Shown one piece after another: positions 8,085-16,348 of a stretch of DNA of 44,711 nt. The stretch spans positions 1-44,711 of the forward strand of contig JAHJSN010000112.1 in assembly GCA_018830445.1 (NCBI GenBank). Reading direction: 5' to 3'. The notes below the pieces were generated by a model. That model searched no databases, had not been told where the DNA came from, and saw only the letters and a list, made by a program, of their open reading frames with translations. Numbering within the stretch: position 1 is the stretch's first letter; each line of letters opens with the position of its first letter. The translations under genes and the position numbers were made by a program. This DNA comes from Alphaproteobacteria bacterium (GTDB taxonomy: Bacteria > Pseudomonadota > Alphaproteobacteria > Rhizobiales > Hyphomicrobiaceae).

Positions 8085-9176
8085 ATGCAGCAAGCTTCCG
8101 ATTGCGGGTGCAGTGCAACGGCCAGCGCGTCGCTTGCCCCGCACGGCACCATTATCGCCGCCCTGGTTACAGGCGAGCGTGGCCTCATGGTCGGCGAGAT
8201 TCCCACGCCCGGCAAGCCTGCGCCCGACGAAGTGCAAGTCCGCATTCGCGCGGTCGCGCTCAACCACATCGATGTATGGGGCTGGCGCGGCATGGCGTTC
8301 GCCAAACGAAATCTGCCGCTCGTTGCAGGTGCGGAAGCAGCAGGCGAGATTGTCGCGGTGGGTGAGGCCGTCGCGGATCGAAGCCCTGGCGACATCGTGG
8401 CGCTTTATGGTGCCAAGACATGCGGCACATGTCCCGCTTGTCTCGATGGGCGGGACAACTTCTGCGAAACGATGGATGCCATCTACGGCTTCCACATCGA
8501 CGGGTTCCTGCGTACCGCCATGAACATACCCGCGCGCCTGACGGTAAAGGCGCCCGACGGACTCGATGCGATTTCAGCGGCACTCGCACCTATAACGTTC
8601 GGTACCGTCGAGCACATGTTCTTCGACAACGCCAAGCTGAAGTCGGGTGAAACCGTACTGGTGCATGCTGGAGGAAGTGGCATCGGGACGGCAGCGATCC
8701 AGCTCGCGAAGGCCGCCGGCGCCATCGTCATCACGACGGTGGGAAGCGACGAGAAGGCAGCGCGGGCTAAAGAACTCGGCGCCGATCATGTCATCAACTA
8801 CAACGAGGAACGCTTCGAGGGACGGGTCCGAAAGCTGACCGGACGCAAAGGCGTGGACGTCGTATTCGAGCACGTCGGGCCGAGCACCTGGGGCGGCAGC
8901 CTGTTGTCGCTGAAGCGTGGCGGGCGGCTGGTAACCTGCGGCTCCACGACGGGCATCACGGCCGAAACCAACCTGAACCTGCTCTTTCAGCAGCAACTGC
9001 GGCTCATTGGCAGCTTCGGCTGCACCCTTGCGAACATCCGCAGCGCGCTCGAAAAGCTGGGTCAGGGATCGGTGCGGCCCGTGATCGACACTATGATCGG
9101 CATCGATGACCTGGAAGCCGGTCTCCATCGTCTTGAGCAGCGCCAGGTCTTCGGCAAGATCGTCGTCACCCTGTGA
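8085..9176 (+). CDS. adh2XL: Zinc-type alcohol dehydrogenase of the VLCFA cluster (MDR family)
   Basis: A 363-residue medium-chain dehydrogenase/reductase. The structural-zinc loop CGTCPACLDGRDNFC is complete, a Rossmann motif VHAGGSGIGTAAIQLAKAAG follows, and the C-terminus (RQVFGKIVVTL) is typical. Corresponding genes in rhizobial acpXL clusters (adh2XL) are thought to act on oxygenated intermediates during synthesis of 27-hydroxyoctacosanoate, but their precise reaction is not settled. An extended N-terminus rich in Ala, Ser and Cys (about 20 residues) precedes the catalytic domain. It separates the two ketosynthase pairs, which suggests that the second pair was added downstream of an ancestral five-gene unit. 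Confidence 0.87.
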   Translation: MQQASDCGCSATASASLAPHGTIIAALVTGERGLMVGEIPTPGKPAPDEVQVRIRAVALNHIDVWGWRGMAFAKRNLPLVAGAEAAGEIVAVGEAVADRSPGDIVALYGAKTCGTCPACLDGRDNFCETMDAIYGFHIDGFLRTAMNIPARLTVKAPDGLDAISAALAPITFGTVEHMFFDNAKLKSGETVLVHAGGSGIGTAAIQLAKAAGAIVITTVGSDEKAARAKELGADHVINYNEERFEGRVRKLTGRKGVDVVFEHVGPSTWGGSLLSLKRGGRLVTCGSTTGITAETNLNLLFQQQLRLIGSFGCTLANIRSALEKLGQGSVRPVIDTMIGIDDLEAGLHRLEQRQVFGKIVVTL

Positions 9177-9197
9177 GGGTGAACAGGGGTGACTGAA

Positions 9198-10436
9198 ATG
9201 GCTGAAGAACCAAGAGAAATCTGGATCACGGGGATCGGGCTTGCATCTTCGCTGGGTGACGGCGTGCGCGAGCACTGGAAGGCCATGACAGACGCCGAGG
9301 CCGGGCCGGCGCTCGACGTCGAACGTTTTGAACCCTATCGCGTGCATCCACTGTCCGACATCGACTTTTCGAAGCAAATCCCGAAGAAGTCGGATCTGCG
9401 ACAGATGGAAAGGTGGCAGAGAATTGGCGTCTACTCCGCCGGCCTGGCGCTCGAAGACGCTGGGATCGCCGGCGATCCTTCGCTCCTGCCGCGCACCCAC
9501 CTCGTCGTAGCTGCCGGCAGTGGCGAGCGCGATACCGCCGTCGACTCACAGGTGCTGGATGCGCTTGCCACCCGTGCCGATACCGCCGTTCTGGCAAAGG
9601 AAATCCTTCCGTCAGCGCTTCGTCCGACATTGTTCCTCGCGCAGCTTTCCAATCTTCTCGCGGGCAACATCTCCATCGTCCACAAGGTAACGGCGTCGTC
9701 GCGGACATTCATGGGTGAGGAGATGGCCGGCATTTCGGCTGTCGAAAATGCAGTGCGCCGGGTAGCGGCTGGCCAAGCAGAACTGGTTCTCGTCGGGGGT
9801 GCGCTCAACGCTGAGCGCGAGGATCTACTTCTGGGCTACGAACTTGGTTGCAATCTGTGGGCAAACGCCTATCGGCCGGTATGGCAGCGGCTTGAGGCAG
9901 GCGGCGGTTTCATCCCCGGCAGTGCCGGCGCGTTCCTCGTCGTCGAGGCACGCGAGCACGCAGAGGCGCGGGGCGCAAAGCCCTACGCTGAGGTACGTGG
10001 CATTGCCTCGAACAGGGCTCGGCGCATCAGGCCGGGTGAGATACGCGACAGCATCGACGCACTGTTCGTGGAGGTCTCGAAGGGCCTTGCTACAGGACCG
10101 CTCGCGGTGTTGTCGGGAGCAAGCGGCGTATCGCGGCCAACATCTGAAGAACTCGCTTTCCTTGACGATCTCGACACGCGCCATTTCGCTCCGGTGATCC
10201 GTGCCTACGGCAGCCGCCTCGGCCATACTGTCGAGGCGCATTTCCCGCTCGGAGTTGCGCTTGCGGCTCTCGCCCTCAATCGAGGCGGTTTCTATCCCGC
10301 CTATGATGGGGGCGGTGAGGCAGAAGCTCCATTTCCGCAGGCCAGTGTGCTCGATCGTGTGCTGGTGACCGGTGTCGGGCATTGGCGCGGCGAGGGCCTT
10401 GCCGTCATGGAACGTACTTCAGACGGGAGGGCCTGA
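9198..10436 (+). CDS. FabF2XL-like ketosynthase lacking the active-site Cys (copy 2)
   Basis: A 412-residue paralogue of the protein at 5527. By eye it shares well over half of its residues, with long identical blocks in the centre and C-terminus (ENAVRR, LLLGYELGCNLWA, RAYGSRLGH, TGVGHWRGEG). The active-site Cys is again missing (VHKVTASSRTFMGEE). The N-terminal 130 residues differ most, including the segment after the dimer-forming region. ATG 9198 follows AGGGG; an in-frame GTG lies 9 nt earlier. As in copy 1, the stop overlaps the next start, so the pair duplicated as a unit. A different chain-length setting is possible but only inferred. Confidence 0.88.
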   Translation: MAEEPREIWITGIGLASSLGDGVREHWKAMTDAEAGPALDVERFEPYRVHPLSDIDFSKQIPKKSDLRQMERWQRIGVYSAGLALEDAGIAGDPSLLPRTHLVVAAGSGERDTAVDSQVLDALATRADTAVLAKEILPSALRPTLFLAQLSNLLAGNISIVHKVTASSRTFMGEEMAGISAVENAVRRVAAGQAELVLVGGALNAEREDLLLGYELGCNLWANAYRPVWQRLEAGGGFIPGSAGAFLVVEAREHAEARGAKPYAEVRGIASNRARRIRPGEIRDSIDALFVEVSKGLATGPLAVLSGASGVSRPTSEELAFLDDLDTRHFAPVIRAYGSRLGHTVEAHFPLGVALAALALNRGGFYPAYDGGGEAEAPFPQASVLDRVLVTGVGHWRGEGLAVMERTSDGRA

Positions 10437-11722
10437 TGATGTCACACCGTTTCACAGACAAGAAGGGCCGCCCCGTCGTCGTCGTTACCGGCATGGGGCT
10501 TGTCACGCCGCTCGGCTGGGGAAAACAGGGCAACTGGGGCGCACTCGTTGAAGGCCGCTCCGGCATCAAGCCAATCAGCCGCTTCCCGACCGACGGCCTC
10601 AGGACCACCATCGCGGGGACGGTTACGCCGCAAAATGGTTGTTTCAGCTCCGCTCCCGGACTGACGATCGAAATGGCCCGCTTTGCCGCCGAAGAAGCGC
10701 TTGCAGAGGCTCGGATGACCGACCCTTCCGGCTTCCCTGGCCCGCTGTTTCTGGCCACACCGCCCGCCGAACTGGAATGGCCGCAGCGGCAGGCGCTGCT
10801 CGAGGCAGATGTTGCGGGCGGCCTGTCAGGGTACAAGCGGCTTCTCGCGGCGGCGCGCACGGGACAGTTCCGCTCCTTCTTCGAAACCTTCCAGTTTTCG
10901 AGTGTGGCCGATCACCTGTGTGTTGCGTTCCAGCCTCGCGGTCTGCCGGTCTCGGTGTCGACGGCCTGCGCTTCGGGCGCGACGGCCATTCAATTGGCGG
11001 CAGAAGCGATTCGTCGCCATGAGACCGATATCGCGCTGGCCGTCGGCACCGACAGCTCGGTGCAACTCGAAGCGCTTATCCGTTTCTCGCTGCTGTCAGC
11101 GTTGTCAATTCGCAACGACGAGCCCGCGGCGGCCTCACGGCCGTTCTGCAGGAGCCGCGACGGCTTCGTGATGGCGGAAGGTGCCGCCGCGCTCGTTCTG
11201 GAAACCCGCCGCTCGGCAATCGAGCGCGGGGCGCAGATACTGGGCGTCGTCCGCGGCTGCGGTGAGATGGCCGACGACTACCATCGGACGCGTTCGAAAC
11301 CTGATGGTTCAGCGATTATCGGGGCCATGCGCAACGCGCTTGCCGACGCCGACGCAGCGCCGGACGAAATCGACTACGTCAATGCCCACGGCACCAGCAC
11401 GCCGGAAAACGACAAGATGGAGTACCTCTCCCTGCAGACTGTGCTCGGCAAAAATAATCTGGAAGCCACACCGGTCAGTTCCACGAAATCGATGACCGGC
11501 CACACCTTGTCGGCGGCAGGGGCCATCGAGGCGGTCCTTTCCCTGATGATGATCGGCGCGGGAACGCTCCTGCCGACGATCAACTATCACGACCCCGATC
11601 CCGAAATCCCTCTCGACGTCGTGCCGAACTCTGCGCGTAATGCGCCCGTCCGGACCGTGCTTTCGAACTCATTCGGGTTCGGCGGGCAGAACGCGGCGCT
11701 GGTGATTGGCGCTCCCGACTGA
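10436..11722 (+). CDS. FabF1XL-like active beta-ketoacyl-ACP synthase (copy 2)
   Basis: A 428-residue KAS II-type enzyme paralogous to the one at 6777. The catalytic Cys is at 178 (VSTACASG), and both His motifs (NAHGTSTPEND; STKSMTGHTL) are intact. The N-terminus is nearly the same as in copy 1 (KKGRPVVVVTGMGLVT), and the same TGATGATG start arrangement with an upstream GGGAGGG is retained, which indicates duplication of the gene pair including its junction. It is the last gene of the operon; in rhizobia an acyltransferase lpxXL follows at this point, but here the next gene is nosX on the other strand. Both copies look functional, as no stop or frameshift is visible. Confidence 0.92.
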   Translation: MMSHRFTDKKGRPVVVVTGMGLVTPLGWGKQGNWGALVEGRSGIKPISRFPTDGLRTTIAGTVTPQNGCFSSAPGLTIEMARFAAEEALAEARMTDPSGFPGPLFLATPPAELEWPQRQALLEADVAGGLSGYKRLLAAARTGQFRSFFETFQFSSVADHLCVAFQPRGLPVSVSTACASGATAIQLAAEAIRRHETDIALAVGTDSSVQLEALIRFSLLSALSIRNDEPAAASRPFCRSRDGFVMAEGAAALVLETRRSAIERGAQILGVVRGCGEMADDYHRTRSKPDGSAIIGAMRNALADADAAPDEIDYVNAHGTSTPENDKMEYLSLQTVLGKNNLEATPVSSTKSMTGHTLSAAGAIEAVLSLMMIGAGTLLPTINYHDPDPEIPLDVVPNSARNAPVRTVLSNSFGFGGQNAALVIGAPD

Positions 11723-11748
11723 TCTGGAAACGGTTCAGCACCGGCTCA

Positions 11749-11765
11749 CATGCGGGCGGCGCATG
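11749..11765. terminator. Hairpin between convergent VLCFA and nos operons
   Basis: CATGCG-ggcgg-CGCATG forms a 6-bp stem with a 5-nt loop in the 53-nt gap between the converging fabF1XL copy and nosX. There is no T-run on either side, so it could serve as a weak bidirectional terminator or be incidental. Confidence 0.3.
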
Positions 11766-11775
11766 GCTTGGCCAG

Positions 11776-12711
11776 TCACCCGTAGATGGCGCGCGCATTC
11801 GCAAAGGCGGCGACAACCCGCTCGATTTCCTCTGCCGACATCAGGCACATCGCTGTGCTGAGCCCATCCGCCAAGGCAGCGCTGGGCGCAAGCACACTGA
11901 CGTGAGACCACCGCGCGGGAGCGGGCTGGCCCGTGACCGGGTCAAGGATATGACCGACGAGAGCTGCGCGGTCGAACACCGTTCCGCTCACCGCCGACGT
12001 AGCAAGCGCCATGTCTTGAAGTTGGAGCCGCTGGTCCGCCGCATTGCCAGCACCGCCGCGCAGCGCTACCGGCCAGCCGCCGCCGTCGGGATGTCCCCCG
12101 ACCGCCCGGAATTCTCCGGTTTCGACGAGCACGTCACGCAATCCTTCGGCCTGCAGCAAGCCGGCGACTTTGTCGGCGATAAAGCCTTGGGCGATGCCGT
12201 TTAGGGTGAGCGCCATTCCGGGCCGGGCAAAGGAAACCGCGCCGCTATCGACAACCACGTGGCCCCAGCCGACACGTCGCAAGGTGTCGTCGATCTGACC
12301 GCGTGTTGGCGCGCTGCCGGTCGAATAAGTCTCGGCATAAAGCGTCCACAGCGGCTGCACGGACGGATCGAACCGTCCACCGGTGGCCGCATTTAGACTG
12401 CCACACAGCCCCAGCAACTCGAGCAACTCGAACGCGGCATGATCGAGGCGGCGGTTCTGGTTGAGCTTCGAAAGTTGCGAGTCTGCGCGATAGAGACTGA
12501 AGATGTTCTCCAACCGGTCAATTTCGGCACGAGCGGCCGCGATGATGCGGCTCGCCTCGGGGTGGCGCAGCCTGATCGACGCGGCAGCACCGAGCGCTGT
12601 GCCCCGCCATTGCGTGAGCGGCAAGGCGGTCGCGAAGCGGCCGAAGACCGCTGTGCCGCAGGCGGCCGCGCTAATCGTCACAAACCGGCGACGGCTGATC
12701 GTTGACTTCAT
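11776..12711 (-). CDS. nosX: NosX, ApbE-family FAD:protein FMN transferase
   Basis: A 311-residue ApbE-family flavin transferase with a Tat signal (SRRRFVT, residues 5-11, then a hydrophobic stretch). In denitrifiers NosX covalently attaches FMN to a threonine of NosR in the periplasm, keeping NosR able to sustain N2O reduction. Family motifs seen include SLYRADSQLSKLN, the GFIADKVAGLL helix and the C-terminal LVGHILDPVTGQP and ALADGLSTAMCLM blocks. It is the last gene of the nosRZDFYLX set, and its ATG overlaps the nosL stop by 4 nt. A threonine acceptor motif (SGATVT) is present in the NosR encoded here, so donor and acceptor are both supplied. Confidence 0.95.
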   Translation of the reverse strand: MKSTISRRRFVTISAAACGTAVFGRFATALPLTQWRGTALGAAASIRLRHPEASRIIAAARAEIDRLENIFSLYRADSQLSKLNQNRRLDHAAFELLELLGLCGSLNAATGGRFDPSVQPLWTLYAETYSTGSAPTRGQIDDTLRRVGWGHVVVDSGAVSFARPGMALTLNGIAQGFIADKVAGLLQAEGLRDVLVETGEFRAVGGHPDGGGWPVALRGGAGNAADQRLQLQDMALATSAVSGTVFDRAALVGHILDPVTGQPAPARWSHVSVLAPSAALADGLSTAMCLMSAEEIERVVAAFANARAIYG

Positions 12712-13301
12712 GGTTTTACTCGCGCCTCGATGGCATCAGGGTGCTGCCCCGGAAGCAGTGCCTCGCGTCCGGCGTCCTCGGCAGCGTCCAAGGTGAAATT
12801 TACAGGGGCAAGGACTGTGGCATCGGGAATTTCTGCAAGCGTGCGAACGCTGCCGCCGTTTTCCTTGGCAAATGTCTCGGCCGCCCCGTGATCGGAGAAT
12901 GGGACCAGTTCTGGAGCGCCCATGCCGCCCGCAGTCCTCGATCCGACGACGTAGTGGACTTCTTCGGCTGGCGCCCAGTTGTCGATTCCCGGATCGTTCC
13001 AGCTCGGCGCCTGTGCCATGTCCGAAACGTAGATCGCACGGATGGGGCGCGACTGCTCGGGCATGCGCTGGTAAGCGATGGCGTCGCGGACCTGGCTGAA
13101 GAACAGCGGTGCGTCCAGCCCTTCAAGATGCACCTGCGCCTTGGGGCCGGGGTGCTCGCCAAGGGCCATCTGACAATAATGGCCGAGGGCTTCGTCCGTC
13201 ATCGCAATCGGGGTTGGTTGTGCGGATTGAGGTTGCTCTCGACAGGCGCCCGCAAAGACAGAAGCACAAACAACAACCGGGATGATTGCGAGATGTCTCA
13301 T
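12708..13301 (-). CDS. nosL: NosL copper-binding lipoprotein
   Basis: A 197-residue NosL homologue, an outer-face lipoprotein that delivers Cu(I) for assembly of the NosZ CuZ centre. The N-terminus has a lipoprotein signal with lipobox ending at Cys20 (VFAGAC), and the family's metal-binding region reads GHYCQM near residue 42. ATG 13301 overlaps the nosY stop by 4 nt, so the longer upstream reading (18 more codons) is rejected. It lies between nosY and nosX as in many alphaproteobacteria. Assignment rests on the lipobox, the Cys/Met motif and the position in the cluster. Confidence 0.92.
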   Translation of the reverse strand: MRHLAIIPVVVCASVFAGACREQPQSAQPTPIAMTDEALGHYCQMALGEHPGPKAQVHLEGLDAPLFFSQVRDAIAYQRMPEQSRPIRAIYVSDMAQAPSWNDPGIDNWAPAEEVHYVVGSRTAGGMGAPELVPFSDHGAAETFAKENGGSVRTLAEIPDATVLAPVNFTLDAAEDAGREALLPGQHPDAIEARVKP

Positions 13302-14119
13302 GGCTTCACCGATCTGAATGCAGCCGCGGCAAGACCGATCGCGATGACGGACCACGCCGCCACCGAGACCAAGGCGAGCCCTGGCGAAATTGTTTGCGCG
13401 GCACCACCCAGCCCTGTCGCCGCAGAGGTACCTTCCGAGGCGGCCAGATTGTAGAGACGGAAGGCATCAGCCGGGTTTGCCAACAGCAGCCAGGGAAAAA
13501 CGGATCGGGTGAACGCGCCGCCGTCATCTGCGACGACGCCTGCAAGGAGCGCGAGATCGTAGAGAACGATCAGCATTAGCCAAGCAGCGATTGCGGCTCC
13601 GGCAGCTGCCCCCGGTCGTGCCGCAACAGCCGATATGGCATAGCCTAATCCAAGAAATGCAGCGCCAAGGAGCAATGAGGTCAGATACAATCGGGCGAGA
13701 GCGGGAAGTCCCTGGACGGCCTCGCCGTCGAACGCGAGCGCGGCCAACGCTGCAATTGCGTACCCAACCGCGATGGCCAGCGCCAGGGTGCCCAAGTGGG
13801 CAACGAACTTGCCAAGCAGGATTTCGAGACGAGACACCGGATATGTGAGGAGCAACGGCAATGTGCCCCGTTCCTGCTCTCCAGAGATCGCGTCGAACGC
13901 CATGAGCAGCGCGACCAAGGGCACGAGATAGACCGCCAGGCTGGTCAGACTTGCAACCGTGAGCGACAACTTGTCGACGCCAAGTTCCCCCGACGGCGCG
14001 CTGCCAGCTGCTGACAGGACTGCTGCAAATAGCGCCATGATGACGACGGCGATGGCGACCCACCGGTTTCTCAAGGCAATCTTGAATTCGCAGATCGCGA
14101 TGGCGGCGATACCTGTCAT
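13298..14119 (-). CDS. nosY: NosY ABC-transporter permease
   Basis: A 273-residue integral membrane protein with about six hydrophobic segments and the ABC-2 type EQERGTLPLLLTYPVSR region. It is the membrane part of the NosDFY complex, which couples ATP hydrolysis to maturation of the NosZ copper site. It overlaps nosF upstream and nosL downstream by 4 nt each, so subunits are probably made together. Length is normal for the family. What NosDFY transports or moves mechanically is still debated in the field. Confidence 0.95.
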   Translation of the reverse strand: MTGIAAIAICEFKIALRNRWVAIAVVIMALFAAVLSAAGSAPSGELGVDKLSLTVASLTSLAVYLVPLVALLMAFDAISGEQERGTLPLLLTYPVSRLEILLGKFVAHLGTLALAIAVGYAIAALAALAFDGEAVQGLPALARLYLTSLLLGAAFLGLGYAISAVAARPGAAAGAAIAAWLMLIVLYDLALLAGVVADDGGAFTRSVFPWLLLANPADAFRLYNLAASEGTSAATGLGGAAQTISPGLALVSVAAWSVIAIGLAAAAFRSVKP

Positions 14120-15012
14120 TGTGCCGCCCCCGCTTTGCTGAAGTGGTGATAGATCTGCTCAAGGCTGGGTGGAACGATTTCCACGTCTTCCACCAGGTCG
14201 CCAAGGCCTGCGACTTCGGCTAGGCGCGTCAGCTTGTTGTCGTGCCGGCAGGTCAGTTCCACTCGTGTGCCGTTGACGCGGGTCCCGGCTACCCGGCGGG
14301 CAACTTCTTCGACCGCATCGGGCCGGGTAGCGATCTGGACTTGGATCGGTAGGGCGGCGCGACGGCGCAGGCTGGCCAGGGAGTCGTTGGCGACCAGGAG
14401 GCCGTTACTGAGGATTGCGATCCGGTCGGTTTGCGCCTCCACTTCGGTCAGTGCATGGCTCGACAAGAGGATTGCAGTCCCTGCACCAGCAAGATCATCG
14501 AGGATCGAATAGAAATCTCGCCGCGACACCGGATCGAGGCCGCTCGTCGGCTCGTCCAGGACAAGCAGTTGTGGACGACCGATCAGCGCCTGGGCTAATC
14601 CGACGCGTTGCCGCATGCCTTTCGAATAGCCGCCGATCCTTCGCCTGCCCGCGGCTCCGAGGCCGACCCGCTCCAGCAGGTCAACGGCTTGCCCGACTGG
14701 TTCGCCGCGCAGGCGCAGGTAGAGGCGCAATTGTTCGAGACCAGTGAGGGCTGGATGGAACGCGACGTTTTCAGGCAGGTACGATGTCGCCCGCCGCGCT
14801 GCTGGACTGCCTTGCGGAGAACCAAGGATCGCAATCGTGCCGCTGTCAGCGGCAATCAGCCCCAGAACGATCTTCATCAGCGTCGATTTGCCGGCACCGT
14901 TATGGCCAAGCAGCGCAACCCGCTCCCCGGCATCGACCGACAGCGTCACATCGGACAGCGCGCGCTGATCGCGAAACGATTTAGTGACTTGCGAGAGCGT
15001 CAACGTCGGCAT
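14116..15012 (-). CDS. nosF: NosF ABC-transporter ATPase
   Basis: A 298-residue ABC ATPase with Walker A (GHNGAGKST), an ABC signature variant (GGYSKGMRQR), Walker B (LLVLDEPTSGLD) and the switch His (SSHALTE). The C-terminal 80 residues form the accessory domain seen in NosF. ATG 15012 is preferred because AGGGAGG lies just upstream; this start leaves a 32-nt overlap with the end of nosD. It powers the NosDFY complex that matures NosZ. Gene order and motifs make the call secure. Confidence 0.95.
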   Translation of the reverse strand: MPTLTLSQVTKSFRDQRALSDVTLSVDAGERVALLGHNGAGKSTLMKIVLGLIAADSGTIAILGSPQGSPAARRATSYLPENVAFHPALTGLEQLRLYLRLRGEPVGQAVDLLERVGLGAAGRRRIGGYSKGMRQRVGLAQALIGRPQLLVLDEPTSGLDPVSRRDFYSILDDLAGAGTAILLSSHALTEVEAQTDRIAILSNGLLVANDSLASLRRRAALPIQVQIATRPDAVEEVARRVAGTRVNGTRVELTCRHDNKLTRLAEVAGLGDLVEDVEIVPPSLEQIYHHFSKAGAAQ

Positions 15013-16345
15013 TCGCGCCTCCCTTGAGCCAGATCGGACTAACCCCTCGCTCAAGCGCCGCGACGCGGTCGGCAACCGCGATGACGACGGGCTGCGTCAA
15101 CGGTTGGCTGTCGACGACACCGCCTGGCATGATGGCCGGAAACGCCTGCTGGCTCCACCGAACCAGTTGCACGGCCGGCGAACCCAGAAGCAGGCTTGCG
15201 GCTGGCTGGGACCACAAGATGTGATCCATCAGATCGTTCGGCTTGAATCGAGTGTCGGCCCTTCCGTTCCCGTCAAGGTCGAATGCCGCATGGTCGGACC
15301 AATAGTTGCCACGCCCATCCGTGCTCCATTCGACCATTTTCGTACCGACGTATTTCACCTGGTGCCGGTTGCCGATAAATGCGTTGCCGGAAATGGTGTT
15401 GCGTTCGGAACCGGCCGTGAAGTGGATGCCAACGCCACAGCCTTCGAACCGATTGTCGAGTATGGCATTCTTATGCGCGTTATAAATGAACGTGCACTTT
15501 TCGTGCGTGCCGCCGCGCACCAGATTGCCGCGCACAATCGAGCTGTTGGCGTAGTTCAGCATGATCCCATGCGTGCGGTCTTTCAGCGACAGATTGCCGG
15601 TCACTTTGATGTTCTTGGAAAACATCAGCGCATAGCCGAGGTGATTGCCGATCGAGATGTTGCCGGTCACCTCACTATCGTTGGTGTACATGTAGTGGAC
15701 TGCGAAGCGCAGGTCGCGGAACATGTTGTTGCGGAAGATGTTCTTCTTCGAGTAGTTCGAAAAAATGCCATCACGGCCGTATCGGACGTCGTTACTTTCT
15801 ATGATCGTGCCGGGGGCATTCCAGACGTAAATTCCGTTGCCGCGATCGTTCATCCGGCTATCCCGTCGGCCGATTACGGTGTTGCCGCGCACCACCGTGT
15901 CGTGTGCGCCGTGAACGGTGATGCCGTGCAGGTTGCCGACGATTCTGTTCTCCTCGACGAGCACATTCTTGGCACCCTTGGCGACGAAAATCCCGGAGTC
16001 GATGGGTTGGTGGTCGTTGCCTGAACCCGAGACGGTCAAGCCGCGGATAACGATGTCATCACCTACTGCAACTATGACGCTACCCTTGCCATTCCCCGCG
16101 ATCTGTGCCTGCCCATTGCCCTCAATCCGTATTGCTTTGTCGAGCCTGACCGGGCCGTCGTGACGGCCCGGTGCGAGAAGCAGCATATCGCCATGGGCAG
16201 CTTGAGCGATGGCTCGCTGCAATTCCCCGGATGCAGCCGCGACTGTTCTGGGCGTCATTGCGTAGCTGACAGCCGCCCACGCCAGGGTGGTGGCGATCAC
16301 CAACGCAACGGTAGCCATCAAGGCGAACCTGTCGCAGCTTGCCAT
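14981..16345 (-). CDS. nosD: NosD periplasmic right-handed beta-helix protein
   Basis: A 454-residue NosD with an N-terminal signal/anchor (residues about 8-29) and many parallel beta-helix rungs of the type NxIxGNxxGI, typical of CASH/PbH1 repeats. NosD binds the NosFY transporter in the periplasm and the NosL/NosZ apoproteins for CuZ assembly. The region GRGNYWSDHAAFDLDGNGRAD is characteristic of NosD. It starts 3 nt after the nosZ stop, so it is directly coupled, and its 3' end overlaps nosF by 32 nt. Confidence 0.95.
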   Translation of the reverse strand: MASCDRFALMATVALVIATTLAWAAVSYAMTPRTVAAASGELQRAIAQAAHGDMLLLAPGRHDGPVRLDKAIRIEGNGQAQIAGNGKGSVIVAVGDDIVIRGLTVSGSGNDHQPIDSGIFVAKGAKNVLVEENRIVGNLHGITVHGAHDTVVRGNTVIGRRDSRMNDRGNGIYVWNAPGTIIESNDVRYGRDGIFSNYSKKNIFRNNMFRDLRFAVHYMYTNDSEVTGNISIGNHLGYALMFSKNIKVTGNLSLKDRTHGIMLNYANSSIVRGNLVRGGTHEKCTFIYNAHKNAILDNRFEGCGVGIHFTAGSERNTISGNAFIGNRHQVKYVGTKMVEWSTDGRGNYWSDHAAFDLDGNGRADTRFKPNDLMDHILWSQPAASLLLGSPAVQLVRWSQQAFPAIMPGGVVDSQPLTQPVVIAVADRVAALERGVSPIWLKGGANADVDALASH

Positions 16346-16348
16346 GGG

